Source: Lutibacter citreus (lineage in GTDB: Bacteria > Bacteroidota > Bacteroidia > Flavobacteriales > Flavobacteriaceae). From it: DNA of 64,000 bases. The position numbers and the translations under genes were made by a program. The notes below the pieces were generated by a model. It saw only the letters and a list, made by a program, of their open reading frames with translations, ran no database searches and was not told the DNA's origin. Shown here in pieces: positions 44,991-53,236 of the stretch. Where the stretch lies: assembly GCF_003260195.1 (NCBI RefSeq), contig NZ_QEIH01000003.1:620001-684000 (forward strand). Reading direction: 5' to 3'. Positions within the stretch are counted from its first letter, which is position 1. Each line of letters begins with the position of its first letter.

Positions 44991-47159
44991 TTATTTTAAA
45001 GCTGTTTTATTTGCTTTAATATCAGTACCTAAACGCTGTAAGTACGAAATTAAAGCTACAATCTCTTTATTTTGAATATTACTTGAACCGTAATTTTTAA
45101 CAAACTCAGGATCTTGTCTTAAACTAGTTTCAATTTCTTTAGCTTGAGCAAGTAAATTTGCTTTCGCTCCGCTAATCTCTTCATCAGAATAAGGAACACC
45201 TAAAGATACTAATCCTTTCATTTTACTTTCTAAATTAGAAGCATTCATATCATTCTTAATTAACCAAACATAACGAGGCATAATAGAACCTGGAGAAGTA
45301 GAACGTGGATCCATCATATGATTAAAATGCCAATTATTGTTATATTTCCCTCCTATTCTATGAACATCTGGTCCAGTTCTACGAGAACCCCATAAGAATG
45401 GGAAATCATAAACAAACTCTCCTGCTTTAGAATACTCACCATAACGTTCAACCTCAGAACGGAAAGGACGAATCATTTGCGAGTGACAGTTATTACAACC
45501 TTCTCTTATATAAATATCTCTACCTTCTAATTCAAGGGGTGTATATGGTTTTACACTTGCAATTGTTGGTATATTAGATTTAACCAATATTAACGGCACA
45601 ATTTCTACTAAACCTCCAATTAAAATTGCTACAGTTGTTAATATTGTGAATAAAACTGTTTTTCTTTCTAACCAAGTATGTAATCCTTCTCCTGCTATTC
45701 TTCTACCGCTAATTTTCTTTAATGGAGAAGCTTCTGCTAATTCATCTTCAACAGTACTACCTGCCCTTGCTGTTTTAATAACATTAATTGCTAATAAAAT
45801 AAAACCAGTTAAGTATAATGAACCTCCAATTGCACGCATTGCATACATTGGTATTACTTGAGTTACAGTTTCAAGAAAATTCCCGTAAACTAAAGTTCCA
45901 TCAGGATTAAATTGTTTCCACATAAATGCTTGTGTAAACCCTGCTACGTATAATGGAATTGCATAAAATAAAATACCTAAAGTTCCTAACCAAAAATGTG
46001 TATTTGCTAATTTTCTAGAGTATAATGGGGTTTTCCAAAGTTTTTCTGCTAACCAATAAACAATACCAGCAATCATAAATCCATTCCAAGCTAATGCTCC
46101 TATATGAACGTGACCTACAATCCAATCTGTATAGTGACCAATTGCATTTAAGTTTTTAAATGATAACATTGGCCCTTCAAATGTTGCCATACCATAACCA
46201 GTAATTGCAACTACAAAGAATTTTAATACTGGGTTTTCACGAACTTTATCCCAAGCACCTCGTAATGTAAGCAACCCGTTAATCATACCACCCCAAGAAG
46301 GGAAAATTAACATAATTGAAAATACAGTTCCTAAATTTTGAGCCCATTCTGGTAAAGCAGTATATAATAAATGGTGAGGTCCAGCCCAAATGTATAAGAA
46401 TATTAATGTCCAAAAGTGAATAATAGAAAGTCTATAAGAATAAACAGGTCTATTAGCTACTTTAGGAACAAAATAATACATTAAACCAAGTATTGGTGTT
46501 GTAAGGAAAAAAGCTACCGCATTATGTCCATACCACCATTGTACTAAGGCATCTTGTACCCCTGAATATACTGAGTAACTTTTAAATGCACTTACAGGCA
46601 TCTCTAAGTTATTAAATATGTATAAAACAGCTATTGTTACAAGCGTTGCAATATAAAACCAAATGGCTACATAAATATGTCTTTGTCTACGTTTTAAAAT
46701 TGTACCTATAAGATTAATTCCAAAAATTACCCATATTAAAACGACAGCAATATCAATTGGCCATTCTAATTCTGCATATTCTTTAGACGAATTTAGTCCT
46801 AAAGGCAACGTAATTGCAGCGGCAACAATAATTGCTTGCCATCCCCAAAAATGAATTCTACTTAAAACATCATTAAACATTCTTGCTTTTAACAATCTTT
46901 GAGTTGAATAATAAACTCCTAAAAAGATTCCATTACCCACAAAAGCAAAAATTACGGCATTTGTGTGAAGTGGTCGTAAACGACCAAAACTTAACCACGA
47001 AATAGCGTTATCAGCTCCTGCAAATTCTAATAATCCTGGGAATACAAATAATAGCGCTACTAAAAGCCCTACTAACATACCTACAACTCCCCAAAGAATT
47101 GTAGCCCAAAGAAACATTTTAACGATTTTATTATCGTAATAAAACTGTTCTTTCTCCAT
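44991..47159 (-). CDS. ccoNO: Cbb3-type cytochrome c oxidase, fused subunits I and II
   Basis: 722 residues. The CcoN part (about 1-480) carries the haem-copper core: RPLHTNAVIF, WWYGHNAVAFFLT, GPHHLLYT and VGHVHIGALAWNGF hold the haem b, haem b3 and CuB histidines. The CcoO part (about 500-722) has one haem c site, CNNCH (Cys555-His559), in YIREGCNNCHSQMIRPF. CcoN and CcoO are separate proteins in Proteobacteria; the fusion is typical of Bacteroidota. The complex is a high-affinity terminal oxidase. Follows ccoS by 30 nt. Confidence 0.97.
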   Translation of the reverse strand: MEKEQFYYDNKIVKMFLWATILWGVVGMLVGLLVALLFVFPGLLEFAGADNAISWLSFGRLRPLHTNAVIFAFVGNGIFLGVYYSTQRLLKARMFNDVLSRIHFWGWQAIIVAAAITLPLGLNSSKEYAELEWPIDIAVVLIWVIFGINLIGTILKRRQRHIYVAIWFYIATLVTIAVLYIFNNLEMPVSAFKSYSVYSGVQDALVQWWYGHNAVAFFLTTPILGLMYYFVPKVANRPVYSYRLSIIHFWTLIFLYIWAGPHHLLYTALPEWAQNLGTVFSIMLIFPSWGGMINGLLTLRGAWDKVRENPVLKFFVVAITGYGMATFEGPMLSFKNLNAIGHYTDWIVGHVHIGALAWNGFMIAGIVYWLAEKLWKTPLYSRKLANTHFWLGTLGILFYAIPLYVAGFTQAFMWKQFNPDGTLVYGNFLETVTQVIPMYAMRAIGGSLYLTGFILLAINVIKTARAGSTVEDELAEASPLKKISGRRIAGEGLHTWLERKTVLFTILTTVAILIGGLVEIVPLILVKSNIPTIASVKPYTPLELEGRDIYIREGCNNCHSQMIRPFRSEVERYGEYSKAGEFVYDFPFLWGSRRTGPDVHRIGGKYNNNWHFNHMMDPRSTSPGSIMPRYVWLIKNDMNASNLESKMKGLVSLGVPYSDEEISGAKANLLAQAKEIETSLRQDPEFVKNYGSSNIQNKEIVALISYLQRLGTDIKANKTALK

Positions 47160-47189
47160 ACTTGTTTGATTAAATTAATTGATTATATA

Positions 47190-47372
47190 TTAAATTTGTT
47201 GATTTTCACCTTTAGGTTTATCTTTTGAAACTAACTCATCATCAAATAACATCCTAACAGACGGCGTATAAGTATCCTCATACTGTCCGGATTTTACTGA
47301 TTTAATAAATACTATGAAAAAAAATATGGCAACAATTATACTTACACCTATTGTTATATAAACTACCTCCAT
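47190..47372 (-). CDS. ccoS: Cbb3 oxidase assembly protein CcoS
   Basis: 60 residues. One membrane segment (about 5-26, ITIGVSIIVAIFFFIVFI) followed by the conserved QYEDTYTPSVRMLFDDE, close to the family pattern QFDDLEGPAHRILFDDE. CcoS is needed for cofactor insertion. First gene of ccoS-NO-Q-P; an FNR-like palindrome lies about 60 bp upstream. Confidence 0.93.
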   Translation of the reverse strand: MEVVYITIGVSIIVAIFFFIVFIKSVKSGQYEDTYTPSVRMLFDDELVSKDKPKGENQQI

Positions 47373-47408
47373 TTTTTATAAAATTAGCTGATTTTTAGTT
47401 TTCAAAAA

Positions 47409-47416
47409 CAAAAGTA
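47409..47416 (-). promoter_or_regulatory. -7 element of the ccoS operon (TACTTTTG)
   Basis: Exact TAnnTTTG on the minus strand, 37 nt before ccoS. No TTG lies at -33; that position is covered by the palindrome at 47432-47457. Confidence 0.65.
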
Positions 47417-47431
47417 AAATTTTTATTTAAA

Positions 47432-47457
47432 AAATAGATGATAATTATCATCTATTT
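47432..47457 (-). promoter_or_regulatory. FNR-like operator of the ccoS-NO-Q-P operon (26-bp palindrome)
   Basis: Perfect palindrome with core ATGATAATTATCAT, i.e. TGAT-N4-ATCA. Its centre is 35.5 bp from the G of the -7 element, about -40 from the predicted start, the position of class II activation. Confidence 0.75.
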
Positions 47458-47473
47458 AAATCCCTTGATAAAA

Positions 47474-49843
47474 TTAAAGTTTTCTTGCAACCAAATTTGT
47501 AAGAACTGTAACAAATACTACAATAGATATTGAACTTAAAGGCATTAAAATTGCAGCAACTACAGGTGTAAGTAAACCATTTAAAGCAAAGTACATACCT
47601 ATTATATTATACCCCAATGATAAAATAAAACTTGCTTTTATAATTTTAATTGTTTTATTTGACAGACTTAAAAATTTTGGTAATGAATTAAACAGTTTAG
47701 CATCTAAAATAGCATCACAAGCCGGGGAAAACACATTTACATCTTCCGAAATAGCAATACCAACATTACTTTGCGCTAATGCACCCGCATCGTTTAATCC
47801 ATCTCCAATCATCATTACCTTATCACCAGATTCTTGTAATTTTTTAATAAAACTAAGTTTATCCTCTGGTTTTTGATTAAAATTTAGGCTTGAATTTTTT
47901 GGTAATAATAGTTCCAAAGAATCTTTTTCACCATCATTATCACCTGATAAAATTACTAGTTTGTAGTTTTTAGATAATTCATTAAAAACCTCTTTAGCTT
48001 CTTCTCTATAAGTATTTTTAAAAATATATCCTCCTTTAAATTTACCATCTATCTGAATATAAATAGCTGTTTCATTTATTTTAGTTACTTCTATACCTAT
48101 AAAATTTGCTGAACCTAATTTGTAGCTAACATTGTTTATTGAAGCTTCAATTCCTTTACCTAAAACCTCATTAAACATTGATGGATCTTCATTTAAAGAT
48201 AATTCATTCAAAAAATTATATAACGATCTACTTAACGGATGGTTTGAAGCTCTTAAAACATTTTTCAATCCCTTTTTTTCTTCAATAGTTAGTGTTTCAC
48301 CTTTATAACTTATTTGAGTTTTATCATTTGAAGTAATAGTTCCTGTTTTATCAAAAATAATAGTATTTACTTTTGAAATACTTTCTATTGTTTCAGCATT
48401 TTTTAAATAAAACTTTTTATAACCAAAAATTCGTAACATATTACCTAAAGCAAAAGGAGCCGATAACGCCAATGCACAAGGACAAGCTATAATTAATACT
48501 GAAGTTACAACGTTAAATGCCATTGAAGGGTTAAAATTGTACCAAAATATCCCTGCAATTACAGCAATACTAAGTATAGCAATTGTAAAATACTTACTAA
48601 TACGATCTGTAATATTTTTTATGGTTAAACCAGAACTATCATTAAACACATCATTACTCCATAATTGAGTTAAATAACTTTGAGAAATACTACTTATTAC
48701 TTCCATCTCTATTGCCCCAGAAGTTTGCTTACCTCCAGCAAACAATTTATCTCCAGATTTCTTAGAAACAGGTATAGATTCTCCGGTTACAAAGCTATAA
48801 TCAATTGCTGCATTTCCGTTTATTAAAATTCCATCTACAGGTATTAACTCTTCGTTTCTAATTAATAATCTATCTCCTTTTTTTACTTCTTTAACAGGAA
48901 TAGTACTTTCTTTTTCATTATTTATAATTGTAACAGCAATAGGAAAATAAGATTTATAATCACGTTCAAATGATAAAAAATTATATGTTTTTTGTTGAAA
49001 ATATCTCCCAAGTAATAAAAAGAAAACCAAACCTGTTAAACTATCAAAAAAGCCTGATCCTAAATCAAAAATAATTTCATAAGAACTTCTTAAAAATAAC
49101 ACCGAAATCCCTAATGCAATAGGCACATCAATATTTAACATTTTATGCTTCAAACCTTTATATGCTGATATAAAATAATCCTTTGCAGAATAAATCACAA
49201 CAGGTACCGCCATTATAAACATTAACCACCTGAATAAATACTTATATTTTTCTAGCCAAAACTCATCCGCCTCAAAATATTCTGGAAATGAAAGCAACAT
49301 AATATTACCAAAACAAAAAGCAGCAATTGACAATTGATAAATTAACGTTTTATCTACTTTTTGTCTTTTAGAATCGGCATCATCCAAACTTATATATGGC
49401 TCATACCCTATTGAAGTGATAAGTTCAACTATATTTTTAAGGTTTGTTCGCTCATTTTTAAAGGTTATTCGTAGTGATTTTTCAGGGAAATTAACCATAG
49501 ACATGGTAACACCATCGTTTAATTTACTTAAATTTTCTAATACCCAAATACATGAACTACAGTGTATATTAGGTATATACAACTCAATTACAGACGTTTC
49601 ACCATCAGAAAACTCAAGAAGTTTTTCAATTATTTCAATATTTTCTAAATAATTATATTTTCCTTTTATATCTTTTGGAATGGTCCCTGGAGTAGACTCT
49701 AAATCATAATAGCAATTTAATTCATTTGCGTTCAAAATTTCATAAACAGTTTTGCAACCGTTACAACAAAATATTTTATCATTAAATTTTATTGGTTTCT
49801 TACTTGAATCGGCACCACAATGATAACAATTATTTAAACTCAT
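47474..49843 (-). CDS. ccoI: Copper-type P1B ATPase of cbb3 assembly (CcoI)
   Basis: 789 residues. Exports copper for the binuclear centre of the oxidase. A Cys-rich N-terminus (CYHCG, FCCNGCKTVYE) and one HMA-like domain with CSSC (95-98) precede eight membrane segments. Catalytic motifs are intact: CPC (454-456), DKTGT with the phosphorylated Asp498, HP of SNHPLSRSL, and GDGLNDAGAL. It has its own promoter, divergent from the FNR-type gene. Confidence 0.95.
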   Translation of the reverse strand: MSLNNCYHCGADSSKKPIKFNDKIFCCNGCKTVYEILNANELNCYYDLESTPGTIPKDIKGKYNYLENIEIIEKLLEFSDGETSVIELYIPNIHCSSCIWVLENLSKLNDGVTMSMVNFPEKSLRITFKNERTNLKNIVELITSIGYEPYISLDDADSKRQKVDKTLIYQLSIAAFCFGNIMLLSFPEYFEADEFWLEKYKYLFRWLMFIMAVPVVIYSAKDYFISAYKGLKHKMLNIDVPIALGISVLFLRSSYEIIFDLGSGFFDSLTGLVFFLLLGRYFQQKTYNFLSFERDYKSYFPIAVTIINNEKESTIPVKEVKKGDRLLIRNEELIPVDGILINGNAAIDYSFVTGESIPVSKKSGDKLFAGGKQTSGAIEMEVISSISQSYLTQLWSNDVFNDSSGLTIKNITDRISKYFTIAILSIAVIAGIFWYNFNPSMAFNVVTSVLIIACPCALALSAPFALGNMLRIFGYKKFYLKNAETIESISKVNTIIFDKTGTITSNDKTQISYKGETLTIEEKKGLKNVLRASNHPLSRSLYNFLNELSLNEDPSMFNEVLGKGIEASINNVSYKLGSANFIGIEVTKINETAIYIQIDGKFKGGYIFKNTYREEAKEVFNELSKNYKLVILSGDNDGEKDSLELLLPKNSSLNFNQKPEDKLSFIKKLQESGDKVMMIGDGLNDAGALAQSNVGIAISEDVNVFSPACDAILDAKLFNSLPKFLSLSNKTIKIIKASFILSLGYNIIGMYFALNGLLTPVVAAILMPLSSISIVVFVTVLTNLVARKL

Positions 49844-49861
49844 CTTAAATCAATTTCGCTA

Positions 49862-49869
49862 CAAAACTA
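49862..49869 (-). promoter_or_regulatory. -7 element of ccoI (TAGTTTTG)
   Basis: Exact TAnnTTTG on the minus strand, 18 nt before the start codon. Its G is 35.5 bp from the centre of the palindrome at 49891-49904, the same distance as in the ccoS promoter. Confidence 0.65.
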
Positions 49870-49890
49870 TTGATTTATTCCACGTAAAAT

Positions 49891-49904
49891 ATGATAAAAA
49901 TCAT
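49891..49904. promoter_or_regulatory. FNR-like operator between ccoI and the regulator gene
   Basis: ATGATAAAAATCAT, inverted repeat TGAT-N4-ATCA matching the ccoS site core. It sits at about -40 for ccoI (activation) and at about -28 for the regulator gene, where a bound protein would more likely repress. Confidence 0.7.
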
Positions 49905-49913
49905 TTTATTTTG

Positions 49914-49921
49914 TACATTTG
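49914..49921 (+). promoter_or_regulatory. -7 element of the FNR-type regulator gene (TACATTTG)
   Basis: Exact TAnnTTTG, 32 nt before the ATG. Its -33 zone is covered by the shared palindrome. Confidence 0.55.
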
Positions 49922-49953
49922 TTTCATTACGACTCAAACACCACTGAATAACT

Positions 49954-50640
49954 ATGTCCAAATGCAGACAATGTATTATTAAAAGATTTAATGCTCTTAA
50001 AACATTGACAAATGAAGAATTAGAATGTATTTCAGAACATAAAACTTCACTTCTAATAAAAAAAGGAGAAAATCTTATCACTGAAGGCAATACAATTAAT
50101 GGACTTTATTGTATTAAAGATGGAAAAGGTAAATTAACAAAGCTTAACACTAACGGTAAAGAACAAATAATTAAATTTATTAAAGGCGGCGATATTTTAG
50201 GTCATAGATCTATTTTAAGTGAAGAATTAGTTGGTTTAAATGCAATTGCGCTTGAAGATATGCATGTTTGCTTTATACCAAAAGGAGATATTTTGGATAC
50301 AATTAAGGAAAATAATTTATTTTCTTTAGGTTTAATGAAGAATATTTCACAGCAATTAAACGACGCTAATACTTCTATATCTCAAATGGCACAAAAACCT
50401 GTTAAAGACCGATTGGCTGAAACACTGTTACATTTGGAAGATACTTTTGGCTCTGATAGTGACGGCTGTATTGATATAATTTTAACTAGAGAGGAAATTG
50501 CCAATACAATTGGAACGGCCACTGAATCTGCTATTAGATTATTATCTAACCTAAAGAAAGATGGTGTTATAGATTTAATTGGTAAGAGAATTAAAATTTC
50601 AAATAAAAATACTTTAAAAAATATATCTGAGGGATATTAA
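49954..50640 (+). CDS. CRP/FNR-family transcriptional regulator
   Basis: 228 residues. Cyclic-nucleotide-binding-like sensor domain (about 15-130), dimer helix (about 125-150) and winged helix-turn-helix (about 165-225). The recognition helix TATESAIRLLSNLKKDG keeps the Glu and Arg that read TGA half-sites. Cysteines at 4, 7 and 25, with others near 52 and 104, could bind an oxygen-sensing Fe-S cluster as in FNR, although the spacing differs from E. coli (20, 23, 29, 122). Divergent to ccoI with a TGAT-N4-ATCA palindrome between; probably the oxygen-responsive activator of the cco genes and possibly an autorepressor. Confidence 0.9.
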   Translation: MSKCRQCIIKRFNALKTLTNEELECISEHKTSLLIKKGENLITEGNTINGLYCIKDGKGKLTKLNTNGKEQIIKFIKGGDILGHRSILSEELVGLNAIALEDMHVCFIPKGDILDTIKENNLFSLGLMKNISQQLNDANTSISQMAQKPVKDRLAETLLHLEDTFGSDSDGCIDIILTREEIANTIGTATESAIRLLSNLKKDGVIDLIGKRIKISNKNTLKNISEGY

Positions 50641-50660
50641 AACAAAACCTCAATAAAATA

Positions 50661-50697
50661 AAAAAACCTTTTAGATTTAATTCTAAAAGGTTTTTTT
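50661..50697. terminator. Bidirectional terminator between the regulator and the oxoamine synthase
   Basis: Stem AACCTTTTAGA/TCTAAAAGGTT with A-tract before and T-tract after, between convergent genes. Confidence 0.9.
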
Positions 50698-50715
50698 ATG
50701 TTTAAAAATTATAAA

Positions 50716-51963
50716 CTATTTCACCATTGAAGCTGCAATACGTTTATAAATTCCTTTTTCAAGTTTTTCTCTAATTGCAGAAAAAGATTTAATAGTTACT
50801 TCTACATCTTCTAAAGTATGAGTAGCAGTAGGAATTAACCTTAAAATAATTAATCCTTTAGGAATTACTGGATATACTACTATTGAACAAAATATTCCAT
50901 AGTTTTCACGTAAATCATTTACCATAGCCATTGCTTCAGGAATATCACCTTCTAAAAATACTGGAGTAACACAAGTATTTGTATTTCCAATATTAAATCC
51001 GTTATCCTTTAAACCATTTTGTAATGCATTTACATTTTCCCAAAGTTTACCTTTTAACTCTGGCATAGTACGTATCATATCCAAACGTTTTAATGCTCCT
51101 TTAACCATTGCCATAGGCAAAGATTTAGCAAACATTTGAGAACGCATATTATACTGTAAATATTGAATTATATCTTTATCAGCTGCAAAAAAAGCTCCAA
51201 TACCAGCCATAGATTTTGCGAAAGTTGCAAAATATACATCTATATCATCTTGAACTCCTTGTTCAAATCCTGTTCCTCTACCATTTTCTCCTAGCGTTCC
51301 AAATCCATGTGCATCATCAACTAATAGTCTGAAGTTAAATTTTTTCTTTAATTCAACTATTTCTTTCAGTTTACCTTGCTCTCCTCTCATTCCAAAAACA
51401 CCTTCTGAAATAACAAGAATTCCCCCATTAGTTTCATTAGCTATTTTGGTAGCACGTTTTAACATTATCTCTAAACTCTCAATATTGTTATGTTGAAACG
51501 TAAAACGTTTTCCAGGATGTAAACGAACACCATCTATAATACAGGCATGTGCATCCATATCATAAACAATAACATCGTTTTTACTAACTAAAGCGTCAAT
51601 TGCAGATACCATTCCTTGATAACCAAAATTCACTAAATATGCTGCATCTTTATCTACAAACTCTGCACATTCTTTCTCTAATTGTTCGTGAAAAACTGTA
51701 TGACCAGACATCATTCTAGCTCCCATAGGATAAGCCATCCCATATTCAGCAGCTGCATCAGCATCTGCCTTTCTTACATCAGGATGATTAGATAAGCCTA
51801 AATAATCATTTATACTCCAGGTAATTACCTTTTTTCCGTTAAACTTCATTCTATTAGAAATTTCACCCTCTAACTTTGGAAACACATAGTATCCTTCTGC
51901 TTGTTTAGCCCATTTTCCTAATGGACCTTTATCTTTAACGATTCTTTCAAATAAATCTTTCAT
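50716..51963 (-). CDS. Alpha-oxoamine synthase family enzyme (serine palmitoyltransferase/cysteate acyltransferase-like)
   Basis: 415 residues, PLP-dependent fold type I. It joins an amino acid to an acyl thioester with loss of CO2. Motifs: WSINDYLGLSNHP (about 50), HAC near 136, LLVDDAHGFGTLGENGRG (about 214) and the PLP lysine Lys250 in FATFAKSMAG. In Bacteroidota such proteins make sphingolipids (serine substrate) or sulfonolipids (cysteate substrate); 2-amino-3-ketobutyrate ligase is a further relative. The substrate cannot be settled by eye. Upstream lies a cysteine-synthase-like gene on the same strand, but a strong terminator separates them. Confidence 0.85.
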   Translation of the reverse strand: MKDLFERIVKDKGPLGKWAKQAEGYYVFPKLEGEISNRMKFNGKKVITWSINDYLGLSNHPDVRKADADAAAEYGMAYPMGARMMSGHTVFHEQLEKECAEFVDKDAAYLVNFGYQGMVSAIDALVSKNDVIVYDMDAHACIIDGVRLHPGKRFTFQHNNIESLEIMLKRATKIANETNGGILVISEGVFGMRGEQGKLKEIVELKKKFNFRLLVDDAHGFGTLGENGRGTGFEQGVQDDIDVYFATFAKSMAGIGAFFAADKDIIQYLQYNMRSQMFAKSLPMAMVKGALKRLDMIRTMPELKGKLWENVNALQNGLKDNGFNIGNTNTCVTPVFLEGDIPEAMAMVNDLRENYGIFCSIVVYPVIPKGLIILRLIPTATHTLEDVEVTIKSFSAIREKLEKGIYKRIAASMVK

Positions 51964-52058
51964 ATATAAAAATTTGCAAAAAAAATAATAAAACTATTAT
52001 TTTTTCAATGCTGCAAAGAACGGCATTTTTTTTGTGGTTTTCAAATCTAAATAGTACA

Positions 52059-52098
52059 AAAAAAAGAGGTTATGAATATATTCATAACCTCTTTTTTT
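52059..52098 (-). terminator. Terminator after the cysteine-synthase-like gene
   Basis: A 40-bp perfect palindrome: A-tract, AGAGGTTATGAAT arm and its complement, T-tract. It works on either strand, but only the minus-strand gene ends here, 17 bp upstream. Confidence 0.9.
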
Positions 52099-52115
52099 AT
52101 TTTTTAGTATTTATT

Positions 52116-53153
52116 CTATTTGATAAACTCAACTTCTTCGTGTGCTTGTTTTTTTGCATCAAAAAAACCTTGTTCTTTCATCCAATCATCACTATATATT
52201 TTCTCCATATATCTTGAACCATGATCAGGTAAAATTAATACTACTTTAGAATTTTCATCAAACATTCCTTTTTCAGCATATTGAATTGCCGCCTGAATTA
52301 TTGCCCCACTAGTATAACCTGTAAACAACCCTTCAGTTACTGCCAACTCTCTAGCTCTATGAGCCGCTGATTCATCAGTTACTTTTTCAAAAACATCAAT
52401 TACACTAAAATCAGTTGCTGTAGGAATTAAATTTTTCCCTAAACCTTCAATTCTATATGGGTAAATCTCATTTTTATCAAATTCACCTGTTTCATGAAAT
52501 TTCTTTAAAATAGACCCAAAAGCATCTACTCCTAAAGTTTTAATATTTGGATTTTGTTCTTTTAAATATTTTGAAACGCCTGATATTGTTCCTCCGGTTC
52601 CACTTGCTGCAATTAAATGAGTTAGTTCACCATTTGTTTGCTTCCAAATTTCTGGCCCAGTTGAATTATAATGGGCTTCAGCATTTAATTTATTAAAATA
52701 TTGATTAATATACAAAGAGTTTGCTGTTTCAGTATGAAGCCTTTTTGCTACTTCATAATATGATCTTGGGTCATCTGCTTTCACATGCGCTGGACAAACG
52801 TAAACCTTTGCTCCCATTGCTTTAAGCATGTTAATTTTCCCTATAGATGCTTTTGAAGAAACTGCTAATATACATTTGTAACCTTTAATAATACTTACCA
52901 TTGCCATACTAAACCCAGTATTACCAGATGTAGTTTCAATAACAGTACTCCCCTCTTTAAGCAACCCTTGCCTCTCGGCTTCTTCAATTATATGCAATGC
53001 AATTCTATCTTTCATAGAATGCCCTGGGTTAAACCCTTCATACTTTGCGTAAAAATTACCAGGAAGCTTTTTTGTAATTTTATTTAATTTAATTAAAGGT
53101 GTATTACCAATAAGATCTAAAATATTATTACTTATTCCAGTATTATATGTCAT
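52116..53153 (-). CDS. Cysteine synthase/cystathionine beta-synthase family PLP enzyme
   Basis: 345 residues, PLP fold type II. The PLP lysine is Lys48 in [13 protein letters not shown], the substrate loop is [12 protein letters not shown] (about 74-85) and the phosphate loop is GTGGTISGV (about 184). It beta-replaces a serine-type substrate, normally with sulfide. Its proximity to an oxoamine synthase and the variant GHS before the lysine raise the possibility of a cysteate synthase that uses sulfite; this is inference. Plain cysteine or cystathionine synthesis is the alternative. Confidence 0.85.
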   Translation of the reverse strand: MTYNTGISNNILDLIGNTPLIKLNKITKKLPGNFYAKYEGFNPGHSMKDRIALHIIEEAERQGLLKEGSTVIETTSGNTGFSMAMVSIIKGYKCILAVSSKASIGKINMLKAMGAKVYVCPAHVKADDPRSYYEVAKRLHTETANSLYINQYFNKLNAEAHYNSTGPEIWKQTNGELTHLIAASGTGGTISGVSKYLKEQNPNIKTLGVDAFGSILKKFHETGEFDKNEIYPYRIEGLGKNLIPTATDFSVIDVFEKVTDESAAHRARELAVTEGLFTGYTSGAIIQAAIQYAEKGMFDENSKVVLILPDHGSRYMEKIYSDDWMKEQGFFDAKKQAHEEVEFIK

Positions 53154-53236
53154 TTTTTAGAGTTTAATTCAAAAAATCAAAATAAAATATTTTGAACTAT
53201 TATTAATTATCTAACATGCAAATTTAATATTTTTTT

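Noticed and set aside
47432-47457. Terminator for ccoI
   Set aside because: The palindrome lies just after the ccoI stop and is AT-rich with no G+C-rich stem. Its TGAT-N4-ATCA core and exact spacing from the ccoS -7 element fit an operator better. A double role is possible.
52008-52217. Plus-strand 69-codon frame over the terminator before the oxoamine synthase gene
   Set aside because: It crosses a perfect terminator palindrome and the end of the cysteine-synthase-like gene; translation is Phe-rich and without family features.
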